From Caulobacter sp. NIBR2454 (lineage in GTDB: Bacteria > Pseudomonadota > Alphaproteobacteria > Caulobacterales > Caulobacteraceae): a DNA stretch of 64,000 bases. The DNA lies in contig NZ_CP114871.1 of NCBI RefSeq assembly GCF_027474405.1, forward strand, positions 3,481,001 through 3,545,000, in the 5' to 3' direction. The stretch's first letter is position 1. Each line of letters starts with the position of its first letter. The position numbers and the translations under genes are program-made. The notes under the pieces are model-generated. The model was not told the origin of the DNA, did no database searches, and saw nothing but the letters and a program-made list of their open reading frames with translations. This document shows positions 44,251-57,808 of the stretch, piece after piece.

Positions 44251-45773
44251 AGGACGCCCAGGTTTCTCCAGACGTCGATGCGGCCATTGAAGGCGGGGGC
44301 CATCTGCTCGGCCAGATAGGCCCGCGCCTCATCGTCCACCAACTGACGACCCTCGTGATGCAACAGGCGCCCGCTCGTGGACAGGATGGCGTAGCCGTAG
44401 GCCGCCGCATCCGCCAGATCGTCACCCCGCCCGTCGGCCACGGCGCAGGCGGTCAGCAGGTCTGCGGAGCCCACAACCACGCCGGTTCGCGCGGCCGGCG
44501 CCACCAGGACGTTATAGCTGCGACCGACCCGATAAGCCGACAGCAGGACCTGGTTGAGCCGTTGAGCGGGGCCGGGATCGACCACCTCCTGGACGGGCAG
44601 TATCTGCTTGGCGTGAACCAGCAGGGCCAGAGCCTGAAGCGCCACGGCCGGATTGCTGGCCGGGATCAGGCCCTGGAGCTCTCCAAAGCTCGCTGGCCCC
44701 GCGGCCAGCCGGTCCAGGATCGGATGGTGGACCGCCGCCTCGCCCGCCATTTCGCCCATGGGGCCGACAAAGGCGATCTTGGCGTCGGCCCGCGGCACGG
44801 CCAGGGCGAACTGCTGCTCGCGCAGCGACAGGAACTGGTCCACCGGGTTCAGCCGGTTGAGGCCGCGCCCATAGATGTCACGCCGAAAGGTCTTGTTGTT
44901 GGCCAGGTCGCGCAGTTGCTCGGCCCAGATGCGGTCGTTCCCCGCCTCCTCGGCGATGATCGCCGCGGCGGCGGTCGTGGTCGCCGCCTCGGTCATGCTG
45001 TCCATCAAGGTGGCCGAGGTCATGTAGTCCAGCCGGGCCTCGGCCATGCGGCCCGCGACCTCGGTGAAATGGAACGGCCGCCAGTGGCTGTTCAGATATT
45101 CGTGGGCGAAATAGGCGCTCGACTGCGTGCGCAGGTGGGCCAGCTTGCCCCCCAGGCCCGACTGTTTGGCGAAATAGACCGCGCCGGCGTCGGTCAGGCG
45201 CTGGGCGAGATCCAGCACTCGGGTCGGGACGCCGTCGGCGTCACCCACGCGCGTGAACAGCTGATGGGCCATATGGCGGAAAGACAGGGTCTCGGACCAG
45301 CCCGGCAGGCTGTTATAGGAGACATAGACCAGACCGCCGGCCTTCAAGGTGCGGTCGATGAACCGCAACACCTGGTCGAAGTTTTCATCGGACACCCAGG
45401 TCAGGACGCCGTGCAGGGCGATGATGTCGAAGGCGGGAAGTTCGTCGGCGCGCTCAAGCGCCTGTGCGAAGCTCCAGTCGCGAAAATGCGCATTGTCGAG
45501 CTGCGCGGCGGCGGCGAGCTCGCGGGCGTTGGCGATCTGGGCCGGATTGAAGTCGATACCCCAAAAGCTCGCCCCCGGATTGGCGGCGGCAAGGACATTG
45601 ACCGACACGCCCTGGCCGCAGCCCAGTTCGCAGAAGGTGAAGCCATCCCCAAGGCTGGGCGGTCGCCAGCCCGTGGATCGCGCCGCGAACGACAGGTGGG
45701 CGGGCGCCAGTTCGCTGTAGAAGTACGGCGTGTACTGCAGTTCGGTCGTATAGCCTTCGTTCCAGCCGCCCAT
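44247..45773 (-). CDS. SAM-dependent methyltransferase with regulatory domain
   Basis: A 508-residue protein. The N-terminal class I methyltransferase domain has the SAM motif CELGCGQGVSVNVLAAANPG (about 48-67) and DIIALHGVLTWVS (about 115-127). The central and C-terminal part (about 210-508) matches the methyltransferase-regulatory domain organisation seen in similar large proteins, with DIYGRGLNRLNPVDQF near 298-313. The acceptor, small molecule or protein, is unknown. It lies downstream of gltB on the same strand, separated by a hairpin. Confidence 0.85.
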   Translation of the reverse strand: MGGWNEGYTTELQYTPYFYSELAPAHLSFAARSTGWRPPSLGDGFTFCELGCGQGVSVNVLAAANPGASFWGIDFNPAQIANARELAAAAQLDNAHFRDWSFAQALERADELPAFDIIALHGVLTWVSDENFDQVLRFIDRTLKAGGLVYVSYNSLPGWSETLSFRHMAHQLFTRVGDADGVPTRVLDLAQRLTDAGAVYFAKQSGLGGKLAHLRTQSSAYFAHEYLNSHWRPFHFTEVAGRMAEARLDYMTSATLMDSMTEAATTTAAAAIIAEEAGNDRIWAEQLRDLANNKTFRRDIYGRGLNRLNPVDQFLSLREQQFALAVPRADAKIAFVGPMGEMAGEAAVHHPILDRLAAGPASFGELQGLIPASNPAVALQALALLVHAKQILPVQEVVDPGPAQRLNQVLLSAYRVGRSYNVLVAPAARTGVVVGSADLLTACAVADGRGDDLADAAAYGYAILSTSGRLLHHEGRQLVDDEARAYLAEQMAPAFNGRIDVWRNLGVL

Positions 45774-45828
45774 GTCCCGCCCCCGCGAAAGACGGCATGC
45801 GCCGTCATCTCGCCAGGGTTAGCGGGAC

Positions 45829-45866
45829 TCGGGGCCGCCGCACAATCCCGCTGAGAGCGGCCCCGA
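45829..45866 (-). terminator. Hairpin downstream of gltB
   Basis: TCGGGGCCGC (45829-45838) pairs with GCGGCCCCGA (45857-45866), a 10-bp GC-rich stem with an 18-base loop, 11 bases after the gltB stop. There is no clear U run on the leftward strand, so it may be a weak terminator or an RNA-stabilising hairpin. Confidence 0.5.
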
Positions 45867-45877
45867 ACTTCTCAAAA

Positions 45878-50416
<4,539 letters not shown>

Positions 50417-50422
50417 GGTCGT

Positions 50423-51871
50423 CTACTCCGCCGCGACCAGCGCCGGAGCGCTCGCCTTGGCCGTCAGGTACGAATGGATGGAATCCGCTGCGTCGCGGCC
50501 GTCGCGGATGGCCCAGACCACCAGGGAGGCGCCTCGCACGATGTCGCCGGCGGCGAACACCCCGTCGAGATTGGTCATCTGATTGCGGAAGTCGGCGCGC
50601 ACGGTGCCGCTGCGCGACACTTTCAGTTCCGGGGCGGACCACAGCTGCGGCAGGTTTTCCGGCTCGAAACCCAGGGCCTTGATCACCAGTTGCGCAGGGC
50701 GGTCAAAATCGCCGCCCGGGACCTCTTCGGGCGACTGACGCCCCGAAGCGTCGGGCGAGCCTAGACGCATGCGGGCCGCATGCACGCCAGTCACCGCGTC
50801 GGCGTCGCCGCGCACCGCCTTGGGCGCGGCCAGCCATTCGAAATGGACGCCCTCTTCCTCGGCGTTGGCCACCTCGCGCATGGAGCCCGGCATATTGGTC
50901 TTGTCGCGGCGATAGAGGCAGGTCACCGAGGTCGCGCCCTGGCGGATGGCGGTGCGCACGCAGTCCATGGCGGTGTCGCCGCCGCCGACCACGACCACGT
51001 CCTTGCCGTGTGCGTTCAACTTACCAGAGGTGATCTCCTCGACCGCGTCGCCCAGGCTGTGGCGGTTGGAGGCGATCAGGTAGTCGAGAGCGGCCACAAC
51101 GCCGGTCGAGCCCGCGCCCGGCACGGTCAGATCGCGGGCCGCATAGACGCCGGTGGCGATCAGCACGGCGTCATGACGCTCGCGCAGTTGCTCCAGGGTA
51201 GCGTCCTTGCCAACGTCAAAACCCATCTGGAAGACAATGCCGCCTTCGGCCAGACGACGGGTGCGGCGCTCGACCACGTCCTTTTCCAGCTTGAAGCCGG
51301 GGATGCCATAGATCAGCAGGCCGCCCGGGCGATCGTGGCGGTCATAGATGGTCACGTCATAGCCGCCTTCACGCAGGCGCTCGGCCGCCGCCAGACCCGC
51401 CGGGCCGGCGCCGATGACGCCCACCGACTGGCCGCGCGAGGGGCCGGCGACCAGAGGGCGCACCCAGCCTTCCTCCCAGGCCTTATCCGACAGATATTTC
51501 TCCACCGCGCCGATGGTGACCGTCCCGTGGCCCGACTGCTCGATGACGCAGTTGCCTTCGCACAAGCGGTCCTGCGGGCAGATGCGGCCGCAGATTTCGG
51601 GCATGGCGTTGGTGGCCTGAGAAAGCTCATAGGCTTCCTGCACACGGCCTTCGGCCGTCATGCGCAGCCAGTCGGGGATATTGTTGTGCAGCGGGCAATG
51701 TGACTGGCAAAACGGCACACCGCACTGAGAGCAGCGCGAAGCCTGCTCTGTCGCCTTGGCGTCAATGAAGTCGCCGTAGATTTCCAGGAAGTCGTCCGAA
51801 CGGGCGTCGGCGTTGCGCTTTTCCGGCATCCGCCGCGGCGTCACCGTGAACTTCAACATGCGTTCGGCCAT
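50423..51871 (-). CDS. gltD: Glutamate synthase (NADPH), small subunit
   Basis: A 482-residue beta subunit that passes electrons from NADPH to the large subunit. N-terminal 4Fe-4S cysteines are in CSQCGVPFCQSHCP and CPQDRLCEGNC. The FAD site is GAGPAGLAAAERLREGGYDV and the NADPH site is GGGDTAMDCVRTA. I chose ATG 51871 (MAERMLKF), placed six bases after AGAAGGGG; the longer frame to 51913 adds 14 unlike residues. It precedes gltB in the operon. A >200-base A/T-rich promoter region lies upstream, shared with uppP. Confidence 0.96.
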   Translation of the reverse strand: MAERMLKFTVTPRRMPEKRNADARSDDFLEIYGDFIDAKATEQASRCSQCGVPFCQSHCPLHNNIPDWLRMTAEGRVQEAYELSQATNAMPEICGRICPQDRLCEGNCVIEQSGHGTVTIGAVEKYLSDKAWEEGWVRPLVAGPSRGQSVGVIGAGPAGLAAAERLREGGYDVTIYDRHDRPGGLLIYGIPGFKLEKDVVERRTRRLAEGGIVFQMGFDVGKDATLEQLRERHDAVLIATGVYAARDLTVPGAGSTGVVAALDYLIASNRHSLGDAVEEITSGKLNAHGKDVVVVGGGDTAMDCVRTAIRQGATSVTCLYRRDKTNMPGSMREVANAEEEGVHFEWLAAPKAVRGDADAVTGVHAARMRLGSPDASGRQSPEEVPGGDFDRPAQLVIKALGFEPENLPQLWSAPELKVSRSGTVRADFRNQMTNLDGVFAAGDIVRGASLVVWAIRDGRDAADSIHSYLTAKASAPALVAAE

Positions 51872-52115
51872 GATCATCCCCTTCTCGACGCGCGCGGGGC
51901 CCGGCAGAGGCATAACCTTGCGCGCGATGGGGTCTTACGTGCCGTTCATTGCAGCGAAAACAGTATAGTCCTATTTATTGACAATTATCCGCTCGCAAAT
52001 CCCGTCCTATTCGCCGAAAACGTCTATTGAGAGTCGCTATCAGTCAATTTTATAGACTATACGACCTGTTTACCTTATCGCGCCACGCCTTGAGCTCCCG
52101 TCGGAGAAGCTTCCA

Positions 52116-52922
52116 ATGCCGGACTGGTTGATCGCCATCGTCCTGGGCCTGATCGAGGGCCTGACCGAATTCATCCCGGTCTCGTCCACCGGACACCTGC
52201 TGCTGGTGGGCCATTTCCTGGGCTTCAACAGCACCGGCAACACCTTCGAGGTGCTGATCCAGCTGGGCGCGATCTTGGCGATCATCAGCGTCTATTTCAC
52301 CCGGCTGTGGAGCCTGCTGATCACCGCGCCCAAGGACCCGGCGAGCCGCCGCTTCATCGCCGCGATCATCATCGGCGTCGTGCCGGCCGTGATCATCGGC
52401 GTAGCGGCCCACGACTTCATCAAGACCGTGCTCTACGAGTCCCCCACCCTGATCTGCACCACCCTGATCATTGGCGGGATCATCCTGCTGGCGCTGGACC
52501 GCATGAAGTTTCAGCCGCGCTATACGGACGTGACCCAATTCTCGCTGAAGACAGCGCTGATCATCGGCCTTTGCCAGGCGGTCGCCCTGATCCCTGGCGT
52601 GTCGCGTTCGGGCGCGACCATCGTCGGCGGCCTGCTGCTCAAGTGCGACAAACGCTCGGCGGCGGAATTTTCGTTCTTCCTTGCCATGCCGACCATGGCC
52701 GGCGCCTTCGCCTATGATCTCTACAAGAACCTCGACCAGCTCAGCCTGGACGACGCCGGCCTGATCGGCCTTGGCTTCATCGCCGCCTTCGTCTCGGCCG
52801 TCTTCGTGGTGCGCGGCGTGCTCAACTTCGTCACCCGCCACGGATTCACCCCCTTCGCCATCTGGCGGATCGTCGTGGGCGCCGCCGGACTGGTGCTGCT
52901 GGCGATTTTTCCGGCCCGCTGA
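52116..52922 (+). CDS. uppP: Undecaprenyl-diphosphatase
   Basis: A 268-residue inner-membrane phosphatase that recycles undecaprenyl pyrophosphate to the lipid carrier used in peptidoglycan and O-antigen synthesis (BacA family). The two inverted halves carry the motifs [17 protein letters not shown] (about 11-27) and [15 protein letters not shown] (about 160-174), with the catalytic Glu, Ser and Arg residues. About eight to ten membrane helices are present. It is divergent from gltD across a gap that holds a bulged inverted repeat (GTCTATTGA at 52022 and TCAATTTTATAGAC ending 52056). Confidence 0.96.
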   Translation: MPDWLIAIVLGLIEGLTEFIPVSSTGHLLLVGHFLGFNSTGNTFEVLIQLGAILAIISVYFTRLWSLLITAPKDPASRRFIAAIIIGVVPAVIIGVAAHDFIKTVLYESPTLICTTLIIGGIILLALDRMKFQPRYTDVTQFSLKTALIIGLCQAVALIPGVSRSGATIVGGLLLKCDKRSAAEFSFFLAMPTMAGAFAYDLYKNLDQLSLDDAGLIGLGFIAAFVSAVFVVRGVLNFVTRHGFTPFAIWRIVVGAAGLVLLAIFPAR

Positions 52923-53050
52923 GGAATTTGCGGGCCATCGAGCCTTGAGCCGGAGCCGCTTGGGGCCTAGCTAGCCGGCATGGGCGCGCCCGATGGCTGC
53001 GCCGGACTCCCCTTTGTCGAGGGCGCGTCGTCTTCGAAGGGGAATTTCCG

Positions 53051-54250
53051 ATGAGCTCCAGCCGCAATTTCTTCGGCCTGGCCCTGATCCTGGGCCTGGT
53101 GTCGGCCATCGGCCCCTTCGCCATCGACATGTACCTGCCGGCCCTGCCCTCCATCGGGGCCAGCCTGAACGCCAGCCCCGGGGCGGTGCAGATGAGCCTG
53201 ATGGCGTTCTTCATCGCCTCGGGGGTCTGCCAGCTGATCTATGGGCCGATATCGGACATGATCGGCCGAAAGCCGCCGCTCTATTTCGGCCTCAGCCTGT
53301 TCATCGTCGGCAGCATCGGCTGCGCTCTGGCGCCCACCATCCATGCCCTGATCGCCTTTCGTGTGGTTCAGGCCGTAGGCGCCTGCGCCGGCTCGGTCGT
53401 TCCGCGGGCCATGGTGCGCGACATGTACACCGGACCCGAGGCCGCGCGCCTGATGTCGCTGCTGATGCTGGTCTTCAGCATCTCGCCGATCCTGGCCCCC
53501 TCCGTGGGCGGTGCCGTGATCGCCCTGACCGGATGGCGTGGTGTGTTCTGGGCGACCGCCATCGCCGCCGTGATCGGCCTGATCCTGATCGCCTTCTTCA
53601 TGAAGGAGACCCGCCCCGCCGAAGCCCGCAGCGAAAGCTCGTGGACCAGCGCGGTGATCAGCTACGGCAGGCTGCTCAAGGACCGGCACTACTTGGCCGT
53701 GGTGCTAGTGGGCGCGTTCGGGGTCTCCTCGTTTTTCGTCTATGTGGCCAATTCGTCCTTCGTCATCATCGACTTCTACGGCCTGTCGCCCAGCGCCTTT
53801 GCGATCTTCTTTGCGTTCAACGCGGCGGCCTTCTTCGCCGCGGCCCAGTTCACCGGCATGCTGTCGCGCCGCCTGGGGCTGGGCCGGCTGGTGCGCCTGG
53901 CCGTCACAGGGTTCGCCGCATCGATGGTCCTGATGACCGCCCTGTTCGCCCTGGGCCTGGGGAGCCTGGCCGTCATGAGTGGCATGCTGTTCATCGGCTG
54001 GGGCTTTTTGGGCCTGGTCATGCCCACCACCGGCGTGCTGGCCATGGAGGCTCACGGCCGCATCGCAGGCTCAGCTTCGGCTCTGATGGGCGCCATTCAC
54101 GTGACGATCGGCGCGGCGACCATGGCCATCGCCGGCCTGTTTGCGGATGGCAAGCCGCTGTCGATGATCACCGGCATCACCGCCTGCGCCCTGACGGCCT
54201 TCGTGCTGGCGCAGATCTTCGTGCGACCGCCGGCCGCGGACGTTCGCTGA
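53051..54250 (+). CDS. Bcr/CflA family multidrug efflux transporter (MFS)
   Basis: A 399-residue protein with 12 membrane helices. It opens with FAIDMYLPALPSIGASLN (about 24-41), has motif A-like GPISDMIGRKPPLYFGL near 72-88 and the motif C-like LAPSVGGAVIAL near 155-166. These fit the DHA1 Bcr/CflA drug exporters. Substrates cannot be told from sequence. GGGG lies upstream of the ATG at 53051. Confidence 0.93.
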   Translation: MSSSRNFFGLALILGLVSAIGPFAIDMYLPALPSIGASLNASPGAVQMSLMAFFIASGVCQLIYGPISDMIGRKPPLYFGLSLFIVGSIGCALAPTIHALIAFRVVQAVGACAGSVVPRAMVRDMYTGPEAARLMSLLMLVFSISPILAPSVGGAVIALTGWRGVFWATAIAAVIGLILIAFFMKETRPAEARSESSWTSAVISYGRLLKDRHYLAVVLVGAFGVSSFFVYVANSSFVIIDFYGLSPSAFAIFFAFNAAAFFAAAQFTGMLSRRLGLGRLVRLAVTGFAASMVLMTALFALGLGSLAVMSGMLFIGWGFLGLVMPTTGVLAMEAHGRIAGSASALMGAIHVTIGAATMAIAGLFADGKPLSMITGITACALTAFVLAQIFVRPPAADVR

Positions 54251-54431
54251 AGGCCACGCTTAAGGGCTTGATCTGAGGACCCGAACAATTGCACGCGAGC
54301 ACGCGTTGCGAGCCGCGAAAATCTGGGTTATGAATTCACCCGATTGAATATCGTTTTGGTTCGGTTGCTCTCCACGCTTGCTCTTCGGATCGAGCTTCCG
54401 AGTCTACCACGATCCTCTCCGACAATTTGAT

Positions 54432-54481
54432 CATGCAGGGACACTTTCAGCCCTGCGTGAACCTCCTCACCCGAAAGGTGA
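54432..54481 (+). promoter_or_regulatory. Two hairpins in the cold-shock gene leader, one burying the ribosome site
   Basis: CATGCAGGG (54432-54440) pairs with CCCTGCGTG (54451-54459) with one G-U. Next, TCACC (54467-54471) pairs with GGTGA (54477-54481) around a CGAAA loop; GGTGA is the Shine-Dalgarno region of the ATG at 54487. Cold-shock mRNAs often have temperature-dependent leaders, so this may control translation; this is inference. Confidence 0.5.
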
Positions 54482-54486
54482 CACTA

Positions 54487-54696
54487 ATGGCTACCGGTAC
54501 TGTTAAGTGGTTCAACACCACCAAGGGCTACGGCTTCATCCAACCTGACGACGGCGGCGCCGACGTTTTCGTGCACATCTCGGCCGTTGAACGCGCCGGC
54601 ATGCGCCAACTCGATGAAGGTCAAAAGCTGAGCTACGAGCTCGAGCGCGACCAGCGCAGCGGCAAGACGTCCGCGGGGCAACTGCAAGCCGGCTAA
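54487..54696 (+). CDS. Cold-shock protein (CspA family)
   Basis: A 69-residue OB-fold single-strand RNA/DNA-binding protein. It has [20 protein letters not shown] with RNP1 KGYGFI (about 15-20) and RNP2 VFVHIS (about 29-34). It starts at ATG 54487; the longer frame from 54427 is leader. A structured leader precedes it and a strong rho-independent terminator follows it 40 bases later, so it is a single-gene unit. Which Caulobacter paralogue it is cannot be told. Confidence 0.95.
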   Translation: MATGTVKWFNTTKGYGFIQPDDGGADVFVHISAVERAGMRQLDEGQKLSYELERDQRSGKTSAGQLQAG

Positions 54697-54735
54697 TCCG
54701 TTTCCACGGATAGGCCGAGCCCAGCGCTCAATACG

Positions 54736-54764
54736 AACAGGGCGGCCTTGGCCGCCCTGTTTTT
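54736..54764 (+). terminator. Rho-independent terminator after the cold-shock gene
   Basis: AACAGGGCGGCC (54736-54747) and GGCCGCCCTGTT (54750-54761) give a perfect 12-bp stem with a 2-base gap (a longer loop after fraying), followed by TTTTT. Confidence 0.92.
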
Positions 54765-54821
54765 CGTCCGCCCTCCCCCGAGCACGGACCAATACCCAGA
54801 CACAGGATCAGAACTGACCTT

Positions 54822-55172
54822 ATGAAGAACGTCGACTTTTCGGACCGCCTCAAGACCGCCGCTGAAGCCAAGCAAGCCCTCCTGAGCAAGCTCAAGCCAA
54901 AGGTCGCCGTCACCGATCCGCTGTTCGAACAACGTCAGGCCCTGCGCGAAGCCGAGGTCGAGCGTGTCCGCCAGGAACGCGCCGAACAAAAGGCCGCCGC
55001 CAAGCAGGCCGCCGCCGAGGCCGAAGCGGCCGTCCGTCAGGCTGAGGAAGCCCTCGCCGAGGAGGCCCTGGCCAACAAGCGCGCCGAGCGCAAGGAACGC
55101 AAAGCCCTTACAGCGGCCGAGCAGAAGGCCAAGCGCGACGCGCGATACGCCGCGCGCAAGGCCCGCCACTAG
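54822..55172 (+). CDS. DUF6481 family coiled-coil protein
   Basis: A 116-residue, highly charged protein rich in Ala, Glu, Lys and Arg. Most of it is a predicted coiled coil (about 38-110, EAEVERVRQERAEQKAAA and the following heptads), after the DUF6481-type start FSDRLKTAAEAKQALLSKLK. No function is known. It starts 57 bases after the cold-shock terminator. Confidence 0.8.
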   Translation: MKNVDFSDRLKTAAEAKQALLSKLKPKVAVTDPLFEQRQALREAEVERVRQERAEQKAAAKQAAAEAEAAVRQAEEALAEEALANKRAERKERKALTAAEQKAKRDARYAARKARH

Positions 55173-55183
55173 AGACTGAGAAA

Positions 55184-55207
55184 CCTGGGCGGCTCCGGCC
55201 GCCCGGA
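55184..55207. terminator. Hairpin between convergent DUF6481 and NDUFA9-like genes
   Basis: GGGCGG (55187-55192) and CCGCCC (55199-55204) form the core of a short GC-rich stem, extended by G-U and G-C pairs. There is no clear U run, so termination in either direction is only possible. Confidence 0.4.
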
Positions 55208-55237
55208 CTCAACTGCGCAAATGGGTCCGCCCGTTTT

Positions 55238-56200
55238 CTACAGAGCGCCTTCCGGCAGCGGCGCGTACTGACCGCCCTTGCGGTAGAGGTACAGATAGCT
55301 CGGAACCACCGCCTCCACCGTCGTCGGCACGATGCCTAGCTCAGCCAGGCCCGGCAGGGAGCCAGAGACGACGTTGTCGCTTTGCAGCAAGATCACCTGA
55401 TCGCTGGTGATCGGCGCCGGGAAAAGACCCGAAATCATGTCGCCGGCCGACCCCATGGCCTTGGCCGCGAACCAAGGAATCGGGATCAGCGGACGATTGC
55501 GGCCCGTCTCGCGCAAAATCAGCTCCAGCACTTCCTTGAAGCTGTAGACGGCCGGGCCGCCCAGTTCGAAGGTCTTGCCCGCGTGACCGGCCTGGGTCGC
55601 CGTCGCAGCGATCGCCGCCGCCACGTCGCCCACGAAAACCGGCTGGAAGCAGGTCTTGCCGCCGCCAAACAGCGGAAGCGCCGGCGCCAGGGTCGCCATG
55701 CGGGCGAAGAGGTTGAAAAAGCCGTCCTCGGGCCCGAACACGATGGACGGGCGAATCACCACCGCGTCGGGGAAGACCTGACGCACGGCCGCCTCGCCCA
55801 TGGCCTTGGTGCGGGCGTACTTGGATCCAGATTCAGCATCGGCGCCCAGGGCCGACATCTGCACAAAGCGTGTGGCTCCAGCCGCCTTGGCGGCCTCGGC
55901 CACCTTGCCGGCGGCGGTGGCGTGCAGGCTCATGAAGCCCTGACGGCCACGCTCTTGCAGAACCCCCACCAGATTGACGCAGGCCTGCGCCCCTTCGAGG
56001 GCGCGAGCGACGGACGCGCCGCTGCGGATATTGGCCTGCACGACCTGGATTTGGCCGACATCGCCCAGCATGCGCATACGGTGCGCCATGTTGGTGCGGC
56101 GCACGGCCACGCGGACCCGCCAGCCCTGCTTGGCCAGGGCGCGCACCACCTGGGTCCCGATGAACCCCGAGCCGCCGAAAACCGTCACCAAGCCTTGCAT
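55238..56200 (-). CDS. NAD(P)-binding protein, complex I NDUFA9 subunit family
   Basis: A 320-residue atypical short-chain dehydrogenase. The Rossmann start VTVFGGSGFIGTQVVRALAK (about 4-23) has the GGSGFIG nucleotide motif, and GATRFVQMSALGADAESGSKYA (about 105-126) has the Tyr-Ala region. C-terminal parts (LPLFGGGKTCFQPVFVGDVA) resemble the complex I assembly or accessory subunit family. ATG 56200 follows GAGGGA; the longer frame to 56266 has no better site. A role in respiratory complex I or quinone metabolism is plausible. Confidence 0.88.
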   Translation of the reverse strand: MQGLVTVFGGSGFIGTQVVRALAKQGWRVRVAVRRTNMAHRMRMLGDVGQIQVVQANIRSGASVARALEGAQACVNLVGVLQERGRQGFMSLHATAAGKVAEAAKAAGATRFVQMSALGADAESGSKYARTKAMGEAAVRQVFPDAVVIRPSIVFGPEDGFFNLFARMATLAPALPLFGGGKTCFQPVFVGDVAAAIAATATQAGHAGKTFELGGPAVYSFKEVLELILRETGRNRPLIPIPWFAAKAMGSAGDMISGLFPAPITSDQVILLQSDNVVSGSLPGLAELGIVPTTVEAVVPSYLYLYRKGGQYAPLPEGAL

Positions 56201-56348
56201 GGGAAATCCCTCGTTTGTCGGGTGCGGGATAGACGTTCCCAAGCTTATTCGCAACGCACGATGCATTTTGGCGAAGGTTCGTGTTGACGTCCCGAAATCG
56301 CTTCTCTAAAGCTCCCGGCCTCGCGCCGATCCGGTGGATGCGGAGCGG

Positions 56349-56435
<87 letters not shown>

Positions 56436-56521
56436 TCGCTCTTTTTCTACCTAGAAAGAGCAGGCGCCTCACCGGCGGCGCGCTATATAAAGCGCCAACA
56501 TCGCCGGAGCGTTCGACACCC

Positions 56522-57139
56522 TTGGCCAATTTTCTTCATGAAGGCGACCTGCCCGCCGACGTTTTCGCGGGCGCGACCTCTGTCGCCGTCGATTCCGAAA
56601 CCATGGGCCTTCGCCTGGGTCGCGACCCGCTGTGCGTGGTCCAGATCTCGGACGGGAACGGCGACGCCCATATCGTCCGCCTGAACCGCCCGGCCTATGA
56701 CGCGCCCAATCTCAAGGCGCTGCTGGCCGATCCGGGCGTGCTGAAGATCTTCCACTTTGGCCGGTTCGACATCGCCATGTTCGACCTGCACCTGGGCGTG
56801 ACCACCACACCGGTCTATTGCACAAAGATCGCCTCCAAGCTGGCGCGCACCTATACCGACCGCCACGGCCTCAAGGACGTGGTGCGCGAATGCGCCGGCG
56901 TGGAGCTGTCCAAGGCCCAGCAAAGCTCCGATTGGGGCTCAGCGACCCTCAGCCCCGAGCAGCTGGCCTACGCCGCCAGCGACGTGCTGCATCTGCATGC
57001 GGTCAAGGCCAAGCTGGACGCCATGCTGGCGCGTGAGGGCCGCACCGCCCTGGCCCAGGCCTGCTTTGATTTTCTCCCCAGCCGCGCCAAACTCGACATC
57101 GCTGGTTGGGAAGACGCCGACATTTTCGCCCACGCCTGA
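56522..57139 (+). CDS. Ribonuclease D-type 3'-5' exonuclease
   Basis: A 205-residue DEDD-family exonuclease domain only (no HRDC domain), shorter than E. coli RNase D. Motifs are VAVDSETMGL (Asp, Glu; about 21-30), KIFHFGRFDIAMF (Asp; about 75-87) and QLAYAASDVLHLH (Tyr-x3-Asp; about 146-158). It trims RNA 3' ends, perhaps tRNA precursors. It starts at TTG 56522, as no earlier ATG or GTG keeps the family N-terminus. The lptC gene follows 10 bases later. Confidence 0.88.
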   Translation: MANFLHEGDLPADVFAGATSVAVDSETMGLRLGRDPLCVVQISDGNGDAHIVRLNRPAYDAPNLKALLADPGVLKIFHFGRFDIAMFDLHLGVTTTPVYCTKIASKLARTYTDRHGLKDVVRECAGVELSKAQQSSDWGSATLSPEQLAYAASDVLHLHAVKAKLDAMLAREGRTALAQACFDFLPSRAKLDIAGWEDADIFAHA

Positions 57140-57149
57140 GGTCCCTTAA

Positions 57150-57770
57150 ATGACCCAAGCCGCCGCCCTTACCGATCGTCCGTCCCGGCCTGACCTGAAG
57201 CGCTGGCGCAAGCGTTCGCGCACGGTCCGCACCCTGCGCTGGGCCCTGCCCGCGGCGGCCGGCCTGCTGGTGGTGATGCTGGGCGCGCAGATCGTCTGGA
57301 ACGCCTTCGCCCGCGAGACGCCCTCCCTGGAGAAGGCGGCCACGGTCGTGCGCATGACCAATCCGCGCTTCTTCGGCCGCGACGAGAAGGGGCGTCCCTT
57401 CCGTATCAGCGCCAAGAGCGCCGCTCGGGACGACAAGGATATCAACGTCATCCTGCTGGAGCAGCCTGACGTCAGCCTAGCCATGGACGGCCCGTCGGCC
57501 ACCCGGGCCACCGCCCGCACTGGAATCTACCGTGAGAGCGACCGGACGTTGAAGCTGCAGGGCGACGTGAAGTTCAGCGACGCCAGCGGCTATCGTTTCG
57601 CTGCTCAGGAGGCCAATGTGGACACCCGCGCCGGCCGCGTGGTCGGCCAGGGCCCGGTGCGCGGCGAGGGTCCGGGGACCCAGCTCAACGCCAACGGCTA
57701 CACGGTCGAGGACAAGGGCGATCGGGTGATCTTCCGCGGCAGGGTTCGCGCGCGGCTCAATCAGGATTAA
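57150..57770 (+). CDS. lptC: LPS export protein LptC
   Basis: A 206-residue inner-membrane-anchored periplasmic protein of the LptBFGC transporter that passes LPS to LptA. One membrane helix lies near the N-terminus (about 30-50, LRWALPAAAGLLVVMLGAQI), followed by an OstA-like beta-jellyroll domain with TGIYRESDRTLKLQGDVKF near 128-146. It is the first of three adjacent lpt genes. Confidence 0.9.
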   Translation: MTQAAALTDRPSRPDLKRWRKRSRTVRTLRWALPAAAGLLVVMLGAQIVWNAFARETPSLEKAATVVRMTNPRFFGRDEKGRPFRISAKSAARDDKDINVILLEQPDVSLAMDGPSATRATARTGIYRESDRTLKLQGDVKFSDASGYRFAAQEANVDTRAGRVVGQGPVRGEGPGTQLNANGYTVEDKGDRVIFRGRVRARLNQD

Positions 57771-57808
57771 GAGGGGTTCGTAAGAACCCTGTGACGGAGG
57801 AACGGCGA

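Noticed and set aside
51978..51983. TTGACA as a -35 element for uppP
   Set aside because: No matching -10 at 16-18 bases, so I do not call a promoter.
52993..54276. 427-residue rightward open frame
   Set aside because: It overlaps the Bcr/CflA transporter in another frame and is Arg/Gly-rich without membrane helices; the 53051 frame has 12 helices and family motifs.
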